Below, piece by piece: positions 1-8,231 of a DNA stretch of 64,000 bases. Every line of letters starts with the position of its first letter. Within the stretch, counting starts at the first letter, position 1. The position numbers were made by a program, and so were the translations under genes. The notes beneath the pieces were generated by a model that saw only the letters and a program-made list of their open reading frames with translations, did no database searches and was not told where the DNA came from. Source of the DNA: JAEUIE01 sp035430005 (GTDB lineage Bacteria; Planctomycetota; Planctomycetia; Gemmatales; HRBIN36); the NCBI GenBank assembly GCA_035430005.1, contig DAOMFV010000008.1, forward strand, positions 1-64,000, given 5' to 3'.

Positions 1-1520
1 GAGGGCGGATTGGAATCACGGATGTCATCCTCGGGTTCGATCAGCCCACGCTGGAAGAAATGCTTCCAGTATCGATTGACCAGCACCTTGGCGAAAAAGG
101 GGTTCTTCGGGGTCTTCATCCAGTCCGCCAGGCGGAGGCGGGGATCTTCATCCGAGGCAATCGCTGGCATCGCATTGCCGAATGCAGCTGGTTTCAACGC
201 TGCCCTGGTCTTGATGTTCGTCGCCGTTGCCAGGCCGCGTTTGTGGAAGATCAGATCCTCGCCGCGAGTCCCTGAGGGCTTGCGCCCCACCTGGGCGAAG
301 AACGCCGCCAATGCGTAGTAGTCATCCTGGCTCCAGCGCTCGAAGGGGTGGTGGTGGCACTGGGCGCACTGCATGCGCACTCCCAGGAAGAGCTGCGCCA
401 CATCCTCAATCTGATCTTTTGGCTCCTTCACCCGCTTGTACCAGGCGACGGGTGGATTATCGATGACCGTGCCCGTGGCAGCCAGCAGCTCGCGCACAAA
501 CTGGTCGTACGGTTTGTTGGCGAGCAGGCTGTCTCGCACCCAGGCATGAAAGGCGAAGTTGGAAATCATGTCGCTGGTATCGTCACGGCGATTCTTGAGC
601 ACCGCTGTCCACTTGCCCGCAAAGAAGTCGGCATAGTCGGTACTGCGCAGGAGTTCATCGATCCACAGGTTTCGCTTGTTGAGGTTTGTGCTTTTGAGGA
701 ACGCTCTCGCCTCGTCAGCTGTGGGCAATCGTCCTGCAATATCGAGGGTAACCCGCCTGAGAAACGTGGCATCATCACACACGGGGGAGGGCGGAATTCC
801 GAGTTCCTTCAGATTGGCAAAGACGGCGGCATCGACGAAGTTCTTGACCGGTGGCAGCACCTCCACCGTGGCACCGAGCGGGATGGCGGCATTGAAGACA
901 GCAACCTGTCCCTGGTAGCGTACCATCACAGAAACCTTGCCGGGCAGGTCAGTCACTTTGACCAGCCCAGTACCTGTTACCTCAGCCATGGCTTTGTCAT
1001 TGGATTCAAACAATGCCATGCTGGTGACATCACGCACACTGCCATCGGAATAGCGGGCCAAGGCCTTGAGTTGTTGCGAAACCTGCCGCTGGAGCAAACC
1101 CTTCTTGGGTTCAATCTCGATGCTAACCAGTTTACTGCCGGAGGCATCATCCTTGGGCACACCTTGACTGATCCAATGGCGAAGCGTGGCATACCCCGAT
1201 GAGGACTTCGGCAAGCGTACACCGCCGCCATGAGGCACCTCGCCGGAGGCTTTGCGGAGCAGCAGACTCTGGCCAGGATTGCCTACCAGCAGTCGCCGAC
1301 CACGACTTTCCATCACGATATGCTCGTAGTCTTCGTCAGGCTCAAAACCCAGCAGTGAGAGTTGGAATCCGTTCTGTCCGCCACCAGCCTTGGCGTGACA
1401 AACCCCGGCATTGCAGCCAGCCTTGGTCAGAATGGGCATGACATCGTTTGTGAAACTGACCGGTTGATCTTCGCCATGGACGAACGTGAACGAGTAAGCC
1501 AGACTCACTATCCACGCCAT
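1..1520 (-). CDS. DUF1549-domain exported protein (5' part, runs off the left edge)
   Basis: The reading frame enters from the left edge, so only about 506 N-terminal codons are visible. The chosen ATG gives a short hydrophobic leader (MAWIVSLAYSFTFVHG) and is followed closely by a cytochrome-like motif CNAGVCH at residues 36-42, spaced CX3CH rather than CX2CH. Near residues 378-396 the DUF1549 hallmark LGVRMQCAQCHHHPFERW is present. The family is greatly expanded in planctomycetes and is usually paired with DUF1501 proteins. Its biochemical role is not established; periplasmic redox or polysaccharide-related roles have been suggested. A larger relative with WD40 repeats lies at 16680-21827. 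The DUF1553 half is expected beyond the window. Confident on family, not on function. Confidence 0.88.
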   Translation of the reverse strand, partial: MAWIVSLAYSFTFVHGEDQPVSFTNDVMPILTKAGCNAGVCHAKAGGGQNGFQLSLLGFEPDEDYEHIVMESRGRRLLVGNPGQSLLLRKASGEVPHGGGVRLPKSSSGYATLRHWISQGVPKDDASGSKLVSIEIEPKKGLLQRQVSQQLKALARYSDGSVRDVTSMALFESNDKAMAEVTGTGLVKVTDLPGKVSVMVRYQGQVAVFNAAIPLGATVEVLPPVKNFVDAAVFANLKELGIPPSPVCDDATFLRRVTLDIAGRLPTADEARAFLKSTNLNKRNLWIDELLRSTDYADFFAGKWTAVLKNRRDDTSDMISNFAFHAWVRDSLLANKPYDQFVRELLAATGTVIDNPPVAWYKRVKEPKDQIEDVAQLFLGVRMQCAQCHHHPFERWSQDDYYALAAFFAQVGRKPSGTRGEDLIFHKRGLATATNIKTRAALKPAAFGNAMPAIASDEDPRLRLADWMKTPKNPFFAKVLVNRYWKHFFQRGLIEPEDDIRDSNPP

Positions 1521-1827
1521 GGAATATTTCCACAACCAATGGATGGCTGATCGCCGACAATGGCTCGTCTCGGGAAACATCTCGCAGGTGCTCCGTTGCC
1601 AAGGCTTGCGGGGGAAGGATCAAACAGGGGGGAGCCTGATGACTCAGGCTACAGGCAGGTTGCTGGTGAGCTTCTAACTTCAAGACAAGTATCGCCGACG
1701 ATCAGACGTCAGGCAAGACTGAATTGCGGAAATTGTCTTCCACGATAGAAATGCCCTCTGGGAAGCTGCGAAGGAATAAGGGCGGAGCCCTTGCACCACC
1801 GTCCGTCGGTATCGATAGAGTATTTTG
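1521..1827. other. Intergenic region between divergent genes
   Basis: About 300 bases separate the divergent DUF1549 gene and the acyltransferase-like gene, so promoters for both should lie here. The only structure I see is a small hairpin at 1634-1651 (7-bp arms, TGAC loop). No clear sigma-70 boxes and no credible small ORF are visible. Confidence 0.4.
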
Positions 1828-3036
1828 ATGAATACCATACCTCCAAAACCGGATCGTCTCGATTCCATCGATTGCCTGCGTGGCATGGTCATCGTGCTGA
1901 TGGCACTCGATCATACTCGAGACTTCTTCGGTTCGATGTCCATGGGCGGAGCCGAGAACGCCTCCTTTGCTTCACCGGGCCTTTTCTTCACCCGCTGGAT
2001 CACCCACTTCTGCGCCCCGACTTTTGTGCTGCTGGCAGGCATGGGAGCGTTCCTCTCGCAGACCCGGGGCATGACAAAACCCAAGCTAGCTGGGTTTCTC
2101 ATCAGTCGAGGCATCTGGCTCGTCTTCCTCGAACTCACCATCGTCCATTTTGGCTGGACGTTCAACTGGAATTTTCGCCAGGGCATGTGGCAGGTCATCT
2201 GGGCTATTGGCTGGTCCATGGTGGGGCTGTCGGCGTTGATCTGGCTGCCCGCCTGGATGGTCGGTGTCATCGGTTGCGTCATCATCGGCGGGCACAACTA
2301 TTTCGACGGACTCACCGGCATCAAGATGGTGAAGGAAACTCCCTGGCTGGCGTATGTCTTTGGCGAACGGGCCTGGTTCTGGGACTTGCTGCACACTGCC
2401 CAACGGCCCTTCAACCCGGCCAAGGACTACCTCTATTTCAATCTCTACCCGTTGCTCCCCTGGTTTGGCGTTATCTGCCTCGGCTTTGGCCTGGGACCGA
2501 TCATGCAAATGCCGACCCGTCAGCGAAGAACGATCTTGTTGACTCTCGGATTCCTGGCCATCGCCGCTTTCATCGGCCTGCGCTGGCTCAATCACTATGG
2601 CGACTCGGTTCACTGGCGCATCATTCCGGGAGGAGAGCAGCCCACCAATGAAATACGAACCGTCATGTCGTTTCTTGCCTGCACCAAGTATCCGCCCTCG
2701 CTTCTCTATTTGTTGATGACACTGGGCCCGGCTCTGATCCTGCTCGTCGTCCTGGAGTGGCGCTGGCCTTTCTTCAAACCCTTCTGTTTGACCTTTGGGC
2801 GCGTGCCTTTGTTCTTCTACATCCTGCACCTGCCCGCCATTCATGGCTTGGCCGATCTGCTCAACTGGCTCCATAAAACCTACCCTGACAGCTTTGCGGC
2901 GAGTGCTCTGAAACGGAGCTATGACTTGCCCGATGTCTATCTCTTCTGGGCACTTGTCGTGCTGGGCCTCTACTTCCCCTGCCAGGGTTACGGGTGGCTC
3001 AAGAAACGTTACGGGGGAGTGCTGAAGTATTTGTGA
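1828..3036 (+). CDS. Heparan-alpha-glucosaminide N-acetyltransferase-like (DUF1624) membrane protein
   Basis: A 402-residue polytopic membrane protein. The N-terminus carries RLDSIDCLRGMVIVLMALDH, the typical opening of the DUF1624/HGSNAT catalytic family: a first membrane helix starting with a D-x-LRG motif, followed by a conserved DH. About ten hydrophobic segments follow and the tail is short and basic. Family members are thought to move acyl groups across the membrane onto sugars, but the substrate here is unknown. The frame opens at a TTG directly before the ATG; I use the ATG at 1828. The gene stands alone, divergent from the DUF1549 gene. OpgC-like acyltransferases are the main alternative, as they have a similar layout. 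Confidence 0.82.
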   Translation: MNTIPPKPDRLDSIDCLRGMVIVLMALDHTRDFFGSMSMGGAENASFASPGLFFTRWITHFCAPTFVLLAGMGAFLSQTRGMTKPKLAGFLISRGIWLVFLELTIVHFGWTFNWNFRQGMWQVIWAIGWSMVGLSALIWLPAWMVGVIGCVIIGGHNYFDGLTGIKMVKETPWLAYVFGERAWFWDLLHTAQRPFNPAKDYLYFNLYPLLPWFGVICLGFGLGPIMQMPTRQRRTILLTLGFLAIAAFIGLRWLNHYGDSVHWRIIPGGEQPTNEIRTVMSFLACTKYPPSLLYLLMTLGPALILLVVLEWRWPFFKPFCLTFGRVPLFFYILHLPAIHGLADLLNWLHKTYPDSFAASALKRSYDLPDVYLFWALVVLGLYFPCQGYGWLKKRYGGVLKYL

Positions 3037-3162
3037 TCACTTGACGTACCACACTCAGTTGTGGCCAGACAAACGATGTGAGAATCTTACGCTTCGATGG
3101 CCCAGTGCTGCCATCAACCTAGAATGATGGATATGTCACTTCACCACCAAGAAGAGCACATC

Positions 3163-4218
3163 ATGACCCGAGCTTATGCAGCCAGCAGTTCCAAGTCTCC
3201 CTTGGCCCCGGCCAACATCGCCCGACGTGAAGTCGGCCCCACCGATGTTGAGTTTGACATCCTCTACTGTGGCGTCTGCCATTCGGATCTTCATACCGCG
3301 CGCAATGAATGGTCGGCCTGGCCGACCGTCTATCCCTGCGTGCCCGGTCATGAGATTGTGGGACGTGTCACGAAGGTGGGTGCGAAAGTTACCCGTTTCA
3401 AAGTCGGCGACCTGGCAGCCGTCGGCTGCATGGTGGATTCGTGTGGCACCTGCCCCAGTTGCAAAGAGAGCTTGGAACAGTATTGCGACAACGGCGCAAC
3501 GGTATTCACCTACAACTCGCCCGATCCTCACAAGACCGCGCCAACCACCTACGGCGGCTACTCCGACAAGATTGTCGTCAACGAGAAGTTTGTGCTGCAC
3601 GTCTCTCCTAAACTGAACCCGGCTGCGACGGCTCCCCTGTTGTGCGCCGGCATCACTCTCTATTCACCCTTGAAGCACTGGAGTGCCGGCCCCGGCAAGA
3701 AGGTGGGCATTGTCGGCCTCGGCGGCCTGGGGCACATGGGCGTCAAGTTCTCCCACGCCTTCGGAGCGAACACTGTGTTGTTCACTACCTCGTCATCGAA
3801 GGTCGAGGATGGAAAGCGTCTCGGGGCCCATGAGGTAGTCATCTCGAAAGACGAAGCACAGATGAAGAAGCATGATCGCAGCTTCGATCTGATCATCAAC
3901 ACCGTCGCTGTATCACACAATCTCGACCCATTCCTATCTCTACTGAAGCGCGATGGAACCTTAGTGCTGGTTGGCGCTCCCGAGCATCCCCATCCCTCGC
4001 CCTCAGTCTTCACCCTGATCATGGCCCGGCGTTCTCTAGCGGGTTCAGGCATCGGTGGGATCGCCGAGACCCAGCAAATGCTTGACTATTGTGCTGAGAA
4101 GAACATCGTATCGGATATTGAAATGATTCCGATTCAGAAGATCAACGAAGCCTACACCCGCATGAGCAAAGGTGACGTGAAATACCGGTTCGTGATTGAC
4201 ATGGCTTCGATCAAGTAG
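3163..4218 (+). CDS. Zinc-dependent NAD(P) alcohol dehydrogenase, YahK/cinnamyl alcohol dehydrogenase type
   Basis: A 351-residue medium-chain dehydrogenase expected to interconvert aldehydes and alcohols in the cytoplasm. Catalytic zinc ligands are seen in YCGVCHSDLH (C39) and PGHEIVGRV (H63-E64). The structural zinc is held by C94, C97, C100 and C108 in SCGTCPSCKESLEQYC. The Rossmann motif GLGGLGHMG follows. Length and motifs match the YahK/CAD branch (about 350 residues), which usually prefers NADPH. The open frame extends upstream to an ATG at 3097, but the extra residues are not family-like, so I take the ATG at 3163. The gene is monocistronic, with about 125 bases upstream and 85 downstream. 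Natural substrate cannot be told. Confidence 0.93.
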   Translation: MTRAYAASSSKSPLAPANIARREVGPTDVEFDILYCGVCHSDLHTARNEWSAWPTVYPCVPGHEIVGRVTKVGAKVTRFKVGDLAAVGCMVDSCGTCPSCKESLEQYCDNGATVFTYNSPDPHKTAPTTYGGYSDKIVVNEKFVLHVSPKLNPAATAPLLCAGITLYSPLKHWSAGPGKKVGIVGLGGLGHMGVKFSHAFGANTVLFTTSSSKVEDGKRLGAHEVVISKDEAQMKKHDRSFDLIINTVAVSHNLDPFLSLLKRDGTLVLVGAPEHPHPSPSVFTLIMARRSLAGSGIGGIAETQQMLDYCAEKNIVSDIEMIPIQKINEAYTRMSKGDVKYRFVIDMASIK

Positions 4219-4302
4219 CTTCATCGTATCGGATCCAGGTGCTTCCTTGCTTGGCGTGCCGATGCGCGGTAGGCTGTCATATACCCTCCGGAGACTGCCC
4301 CC

Positions 4303-5565
4303 ATGGCTGTTTGTTCATTCCTAGTGGCACTCATCTTGTTCCCGCTCGATTCCACCGGCAACTGGCCGCAGTGGCGCGGACCCAATCGCGATGATGTTTC
4401 GACCGACACCGGCTTGTTGAAAGAATGGCCCAAGGACGGCCCCAAGCTCTTGTGGGAAGCCAAGGGGGCAGGGCGAGGCTACGCGAGCCTGGCCATCACC
4501 AGGGGACGCATCTACACGCTTGGCGACAAGCTCAACGATGAAGATCAAAGCACCTTCGCCACCTGCTTCGAGGAAAACGGCGGCAAGCTGGTGTGGAAGA
4601 CCAAGCTCAGCTCTGCCTACAACCAGGGCCAGCCCGATTGGCAGGGTTCACGATCGACCCCTACTGTCGATGGAGACCATGTCTATTACATGACCCCACA
4701 GGGCGATCTGGTTTGTCTCAAAACCTCCGACGGCAAGGAAGTCTGGCGCAAGAACATGAAGACTGATTTCGAGGGCGGCAAAGGCGATGGCTGGGCTTAC
4801 AGCGAATCGCCGCTCATCGATGGCGATAAGGTCATCGTCACTCCCGGCAAAGTGAAGCATAGTATGGTGGCACTGAACAAGAACACCGGCAAGACGATCT
4901 GGTCCGCGCCGGTGGAGGGCGATAAGGGAGCCGGCCATTCTTCCGTGATGGTTTCCGAAGTGGGCGGAACTCGGGTTTACGTGCAGACCACAGCCAGCAA
5001 TGTTATGGGTGTTCGGGCCAAAGACGGCAAGGTGCTGTGGACATACGCCATCGGGGCGACAGCTGTGATACCGACCCCCATCATCAAAGGAGATCTGGTC
5101 CTGGCCATCGCCGGTTATGGCAAAGGGGCTGCGCTATTACGCCAGGTTCCCGGTGCCAACGGTGAAGTAAAAGTCGAGGAAGTTTACGGCTATAAGAAAG
5201 CCCTGGCGAACAAGCATGGCGGCGTGGTCATGCTAGGCGACAATGTCTACGGATGCGCTGACGATAAGAACACCGTATGGTGCGCCGACTTGATGTCGGG
5301 CGAGGTCAAGAGCGGCTGGAAGGAGCGAGGCAGCGGCCAGGGCTCCATTGCCCTTACTGCCGCTGATGGACATCTCTACGTTCGCTTTGCAAAAGGCACG
5401 ATGGCCCTGGTGAAAGCCGATGCTGACAAGTACCAGGAATCGGGAGCATTCAAGGTACCCCACAGCGGCGAGATGCCCAGTTGGGCGCACCCCGTCGTCA
5501 CCGGTGGCAAGCTCTACCTGCGTGAAGGCGATTGGATCATGTGTTACGATGTAACGGGGAAGTGA
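4303..5565 (+). CDS. Exported PQQ-like beta-propeller protein
   Basis: 420 residues of repeated beta-propeller blades, with recurring G-x-x-x-W or G-x-x-L-W patterns (for example GKLVWKTKL, GKEVWRKN, GKTIWSAP, GKVLWTYAI). The mature part opens with NWPQWRGPNRDD, which marks the planctomycete/verrucomicrobial PQQ-binding-like family. An in-frame stop at 4270 fixes the start at the ATG 4303, with a CTCCGGAG ribosome-binding site upstream. The leader (CSFLVALILFPLDSTG) is short and lacks basic residues but is probably a signal peptide. PQQ ligands or a catalytic pair typical of true dehydrogenases are not evident, so a structural or binding role, as in BamB-like propellers, is as likely as enzyme activity. 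Confidence 0.85.
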   Translation: MAVCSFLVALILFPLDSTGNWPQWRGPNRDDVSTDTGLLKEWPKDGPKLLWEAKGAGRGYASLAITRGRIYTLGDKLNDEDQSTFATCFEENGGKLVWKTKLSSAYNQGQPDWQGSRSTPTVDGDHVYYMTPQGDLVCLKTSDGKEVWRKNMKTDFEGGKGDGWAYSESPLIDGDKVIVTPGKVKHSMVALNKNTGKTIWSAPVEGDKGAGHSSVMVSEVGGTRVYVQTTASNVMGVRAKDGKVLWTYAIGATAVIPTPIIKGDLVLAIAGYGKGAALLRQVPGANGEVKVEEVYGYKKALANKHGGVVMLGDNVYGCADDKNTVWCADLMSGEVKSGWKERGSGQGSIALTAADGHLYVRFAKGTMALVKADADKYQESGAFKVPHSGEMPSWAHPVVTGGKLYLREGDWIMCYDVTGK

Positions 5566-5606
5566 TTCACGACGTTCGCCATCACCATCACTTACCAAAA
5601 TATAAA

Positions 5607-5630
5607 GCCACCAGAGGTGACTCTGGTGGC
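5607..5630. terminator. Bidirectional hairpin terminator
   Basis: A perfect 10-bp stem (GCCACCAGAG/CTCTGGTGGC) with a GTGA loop lies between two convergent genes. It is flanked by TTCTCTTGTT on the plus side and by TTTATATTTT when read on the minus side, so it can serve both. Confidence 0.8.
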
Positions 5631-5655
5631 TTCTCTTGTTCCGCTCGTACTTGAA

Positions 5656-6204
5656 CTAGTTCAAGTTCTTCGAGATGGAAGCGGCGACCTTTTCGACAGC
5701 TGCGCTATCGAACTTGTCGAAGGAATGATTGGCAAGAACCTTCTTCTTGTTGTAGATGATGACGGTGACGTCAGCGTCTGGGGAAACCTTGTAGGCTTCG
5801 GGACCCTTTGGTCCATCAACCGCCAGGCTCACGTTCTTGTTGCCCATTTCTTTTTGCATGTTGGCAACGGTGTCCTTGATGTTATCTTCGCTGGAAAGGA
5901 AGATCACAGCGGCACCCATCTTTTCCTGGCCGGCCTTCGCGACCGTGGCGTCGAGTTTCTTGATCAGCTCGGCAACGGGCTTGCCGGTGCTGCGGGAGAA
6001 GACCAGAGCGACTGGCTTGGAGCCATACTGACAAACGATGCAGTTTTCCTTGCCGCAGAGCTCTGAGGACTCAGCGTTGAAAACATTGTGCGGGTGGAAG
6101 GCTCCAACGCCCTGACCAACCTGTGGGCCGGACTTGACTTCGCCTGCCATCACCAAACCGAGACATGCCAACACCGCGAAACTGGCTACGATCTTGCGGA
6201 TCAT
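5656..6204 (-). CDS. Exported thioredoxin-fold protein
   Basis: A 182-residue protein with a clear Sec signal (MIRKIVASFAVLACLGLVMAG). The mature part has three close cysteines, C50, C55 and C58 (CGKENCIVCQYG, spacing CX4CX2C). The alternating strands and helices that follow (VALVFSRST, AAVIFLSS, DVTVIIYNKKKV) resemble a thioredoxin or peroxiredoxin-like fold. Planctomycetes often carry such proteins without assigned function. The C-x-x-C pair at 55/58 could be redox active or bind metal in the periplasm, but this is inference. The gene is alone and ends at the hairpin 5607-5630. Confidence 0.65.
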   Translation of the reverse strand: MIRKIVASFAVLACLGLVMAGEVKSGPQVGQGVGAFHPHNVFNAESSELCGKENCIVCQYGSKPVALVFSRSTGKPVAELIKKLDATVAKAGQEKMGAAVIFLSSEDNIKDTVANMQKEMGNKNVSLAVDGPKGPEAYKVSPDADVTVIIYNKKKVLANHSFDKFDSAAVEKVAASISKNLN

Positions 6205-6499
6205 AATGCGCTACTCCTACGAGACATGAAGTGGGGAAAGGATTGGCCATGACTGACGAAAGCACATGGCCCTGACTTAGATGATGATATGCCAGACCAT
6301 ACGCACGGCAAAGCGCAGCGCTGGGCTTTTCACCCTTTCTCATGATGTTCCCATGAAGGTCTCATCTTCTGTTCAAACTGGGAGAAATAGAGCAATTCTA
6401 AGTAACGTTAGAAAGTCATTAGCTGGCACACCCATTATTTGCCTGTGCCGGCCAAACAGGAATGTCTGGCCCACCACCCAATTACTTCTGCATAAGAAA
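6205..6499. other. Intergenic region upstream of the thioredoxin-fold gene
   Basis: Nearly 300 bases between two minus-strand genes. The only notable structure is a short inverted repeat at 6396-6413 (TTCTAA, six-base gap, TTAGAA), which could be an operator for the downstream gene. No ORF or RNA gene is convincing here. Confidence 0.3.
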
Positions 6500-7417
6500 T
6501 TAAATTGCAGCTAACTGCTTGTTGCCCGACTGAGACTTCGATGAAACTGGCTCTTTCAGTGGATCGGTCAGCGGGAGAAACTGGAAGACGTGATGCTGGC
6601 CCAGCTTAACGATCGCTGTCGCAGGAACAAGATCGCCCTGCGCATTGCGGATCCAGACGATCAGGTCTTTGGTCTTGTGATCGACCAGTCGCTGATAGAA
6701 GGCTTTGGGCCCCAGGCCATGAGGCAGTGAGACATCCTTATTAAGCAAGGCCGCCGGGGGATCACTAAAGAGTTTAGTCAGCGTCAGTTGCTGCAACCGG
6801 GCAGCCTGAAGGCCGAAGAGCTGCTCCGCCACGGGGTTGACGTAGTGAATCTTGAGTTCCAAGTCGGTCGCTATCAGGGCAATCGGCATGTCCTTCAGGA
6901 GTGAAGTCATTGCCAGTTCACGAGTACGGATAATCTGGAAGTTCTTGGCATGAATATGGTAGGTTGAGGAAAGCGTTCTACCATCGTCGGGATCAGGACA
7001 GGGAGGGGGAGGCAGGGTGGCCGGCGGATTGAGGGGATGGGTCAGCGATGCCAGGGCATTCGTCACATCAAGCATCGTTCTTTTGAGCTGTTTGCGTCGT
7101 TCTGCTAACCGTCGACAAAGTTCGACTGTGAGGGCAGTCATTGTCCAGGGAGGCGGATCAGCGCCTTCCCAAGGTCGGACCAAATGGGCTTCGTCTTCGA
7201 GATTCTTTTGGAGCGAATCTTGAATCTGATCAAGTGCATCCTGATGCCGGCGTGGCCCAATGGTGGCAACATAGGTCACCGCCATCGAGATGCAAGCAGC
7301 GCTGATGCCGGCGAAGACCAGTCCCGCAGAAACTCCGACCAGCCAGGCTGCCAGCACCACCATGACGGTAGGCAACAAGGCAGCAACCATTAATAGGGCA
7401 CGTTTGGCACGACTCAT
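6500..7417 (-). CDS. Membrane-anchored PAS-domain protein
   Basis: 305 residues from the ATG at 7417; a TTG six codons upstream is the alternative start. Two N-terminal membrane helices (about residues 9-30 and 33-52) are followed by a helical, partly acidic linker with a proline-rich patch (PPATLPPPPCPDPD). A PAS domain then follows (about residues 175-275: MPIALIATDLELKIHYVNPV, AEQLFGL). There is no histidine kinase, GGDEF or methyl-accepting output domain, so the protein probably senses a ligand or membrane state and signals through a partner. It is the last gene of a minus-strand series, 99 bases after the small membrane-protein gene. The partner is not evident in the neighbourhood. Confidence 0.72.
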   Translation of the reverse strand: MSRAKRALLMVAALLPTVMVVLAAWLVGVSAGLVFAGISAACISMAVTYVATIGPRRHQDALDQIQDSLQKNLEDEAHLVRPWEGADPPPWTMTALTVELCRRLAERRKQLKRTMLDVTNALASLTHPLNPPATLPPPPCPDPDDGRTLSSTYHIHAKNFQIIRTRELAMTSLLKDMPIALIATDLELKIHYVNPVAEQLFGLQAARLQQLTLTKLFSDPPAALLNKDVSLPHGLGPKAFYQRLVDHKTKDLIVWIRNAQGDLVPATAIVKLGQHHVFQFLPLTDPLKEPVSSKSQSGNKQLAAI

Positions 7418-7516
7418 GCGCAGGGTTTGGCTCAAGTGTTGGGTGCGGTGGCGATGGAGTAACTTAGCTTACGTTTCTGGCACAGTCCAATTGATTGATC
7501 AAAGTGTTTCGTTCGT

Positions 7517-8146
7517 TCACGATTTGGGTCGCGGAAAGCCTTCTCCCCTGCTAAAGAGTGACCAGGCTAATAGCAATTGACCGTAGGCAGTGTTATATAA
7601 CACTGTCGGGTAGTAACTGGCCAGAAAGGTGCCTGTATCGCCGTTCTTGGTAATATAAACCATCTGGCTGGGTCGTGGCCTCTTGGGGGAGGCTCCCGCT
7701 GGTCGCGGCTCCTGAATATGCTTGAATTCTTTGAGGTCAGCGAACTGCAGGGTCGTCTGCGACAGGCCAAACCAGGTGCGGGAATAACAGCCCTGTTGGG
7801 TAATTTCCACTTTCTCCATCAAAACATAGAGCATGCCAAAGACCATGACAAAGATGCCGCCACCCAGGACCAACCAGTGATAAAGTTGCCTCTCGAACCC
7901 CAGCTTCAGCGAAGCCAGAATCATTCCGCCTCCCACCAGCAGATAGACGATGTAAGCTGCGATGTTGTAGGAGATGGTCAACATTGTGAGGGACGTGCGT
8001 TCGCTGACGATGAACGGCAACATCAGGGGCAGGAACCAGGCCAGGCAGCTGCACAGCAGCGTGCCAACGACAACTAGAGCGGTCTTCCCATAGGTCATCG
8101 CCTGGGAAGTCGAACCGTAGCTATCGACCAGCACTTTTCGTTTCAT
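7517..8146 (-). CDS. Small polytopic membrane protein, function unknown
   Basis: 209 residues from the ATG at 8146 (MKRKVLVDSYGSTSQ). The open frame continues upstream through an inverted-repeat element, so the longer reading is not credible. Three membrane helices are visible (about residues 21-47, 55-79 and 89-110). A cytoplasmic C-terminal part follows, with beta-strand character (GCYSRTWFGLSQTTLQFADL, then MVYITKNGDTGTF), reminiscent of a PH-like membrane-protein domain, though this is only a shape impression. The gene lies 15 bases after repeat 8161-8231 and upstream of the PAS gene in the same orientation. I do not recognise the family. Confidence 0.6.
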   Translation of the reverse strand: MKRKVLVDSYGSTSQAMTYGKTALVVVGTLLCSCLAWFLPLMLPFIVSERTSLTMLTISYNIAAYIVYLLVGGGMILASLKLGFERQLYHWLVLGGGIFVMVFGMLYVLMEKVEITQQGCYSRTWFGLSQTTLQFADLKEFKHIQEPRPAGASPKRPRPSQMVYITKNGDTGTFLASYYPTVLYNTAYGQLLLAWSLFSRGEGFPRPKS

Positions 8147-8160
8147 AGCGATCTCGTGAA

Positions 8161-8231
8161 TGTAGCTGAAGTCGTGAGACTTCAGAGCGATGGCCCAACG
8201 CTCCAACCGAAGTCTCGGGACTTCGGCTACA
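8161..8231. repeat. REP-like inverted repeat with nested palindromes
   Basis: Arms 8161-8185 and 8207-8231 are 25 bases each and complementary except for four positions. Each arm contains its own small palindrome (GAAGTC...GACTTC type). The distal arm supplies the TAG stop of the esterase gene (8227-8229). The layout fits a short interspersed palindromic element placed between two genes of one transcription unit. It may stabilise mRNA or attenuate read-through. Confidence 0.7.

Noticed and set aside
348..1202. 284-codon plus-strand frame at the left edge
   Set aside because: Antisense to the DUF1549 coding sequence, whose LGVRMQCAQCHHHPFERW motif is unmistakable.
2086..2874. 262-codon minus-strand frame opposite the acyltransferase-like gene
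   Set aside because: The plus frame encodes a clear membrane protein; the minus frame is charged low-complexity text without a start context.
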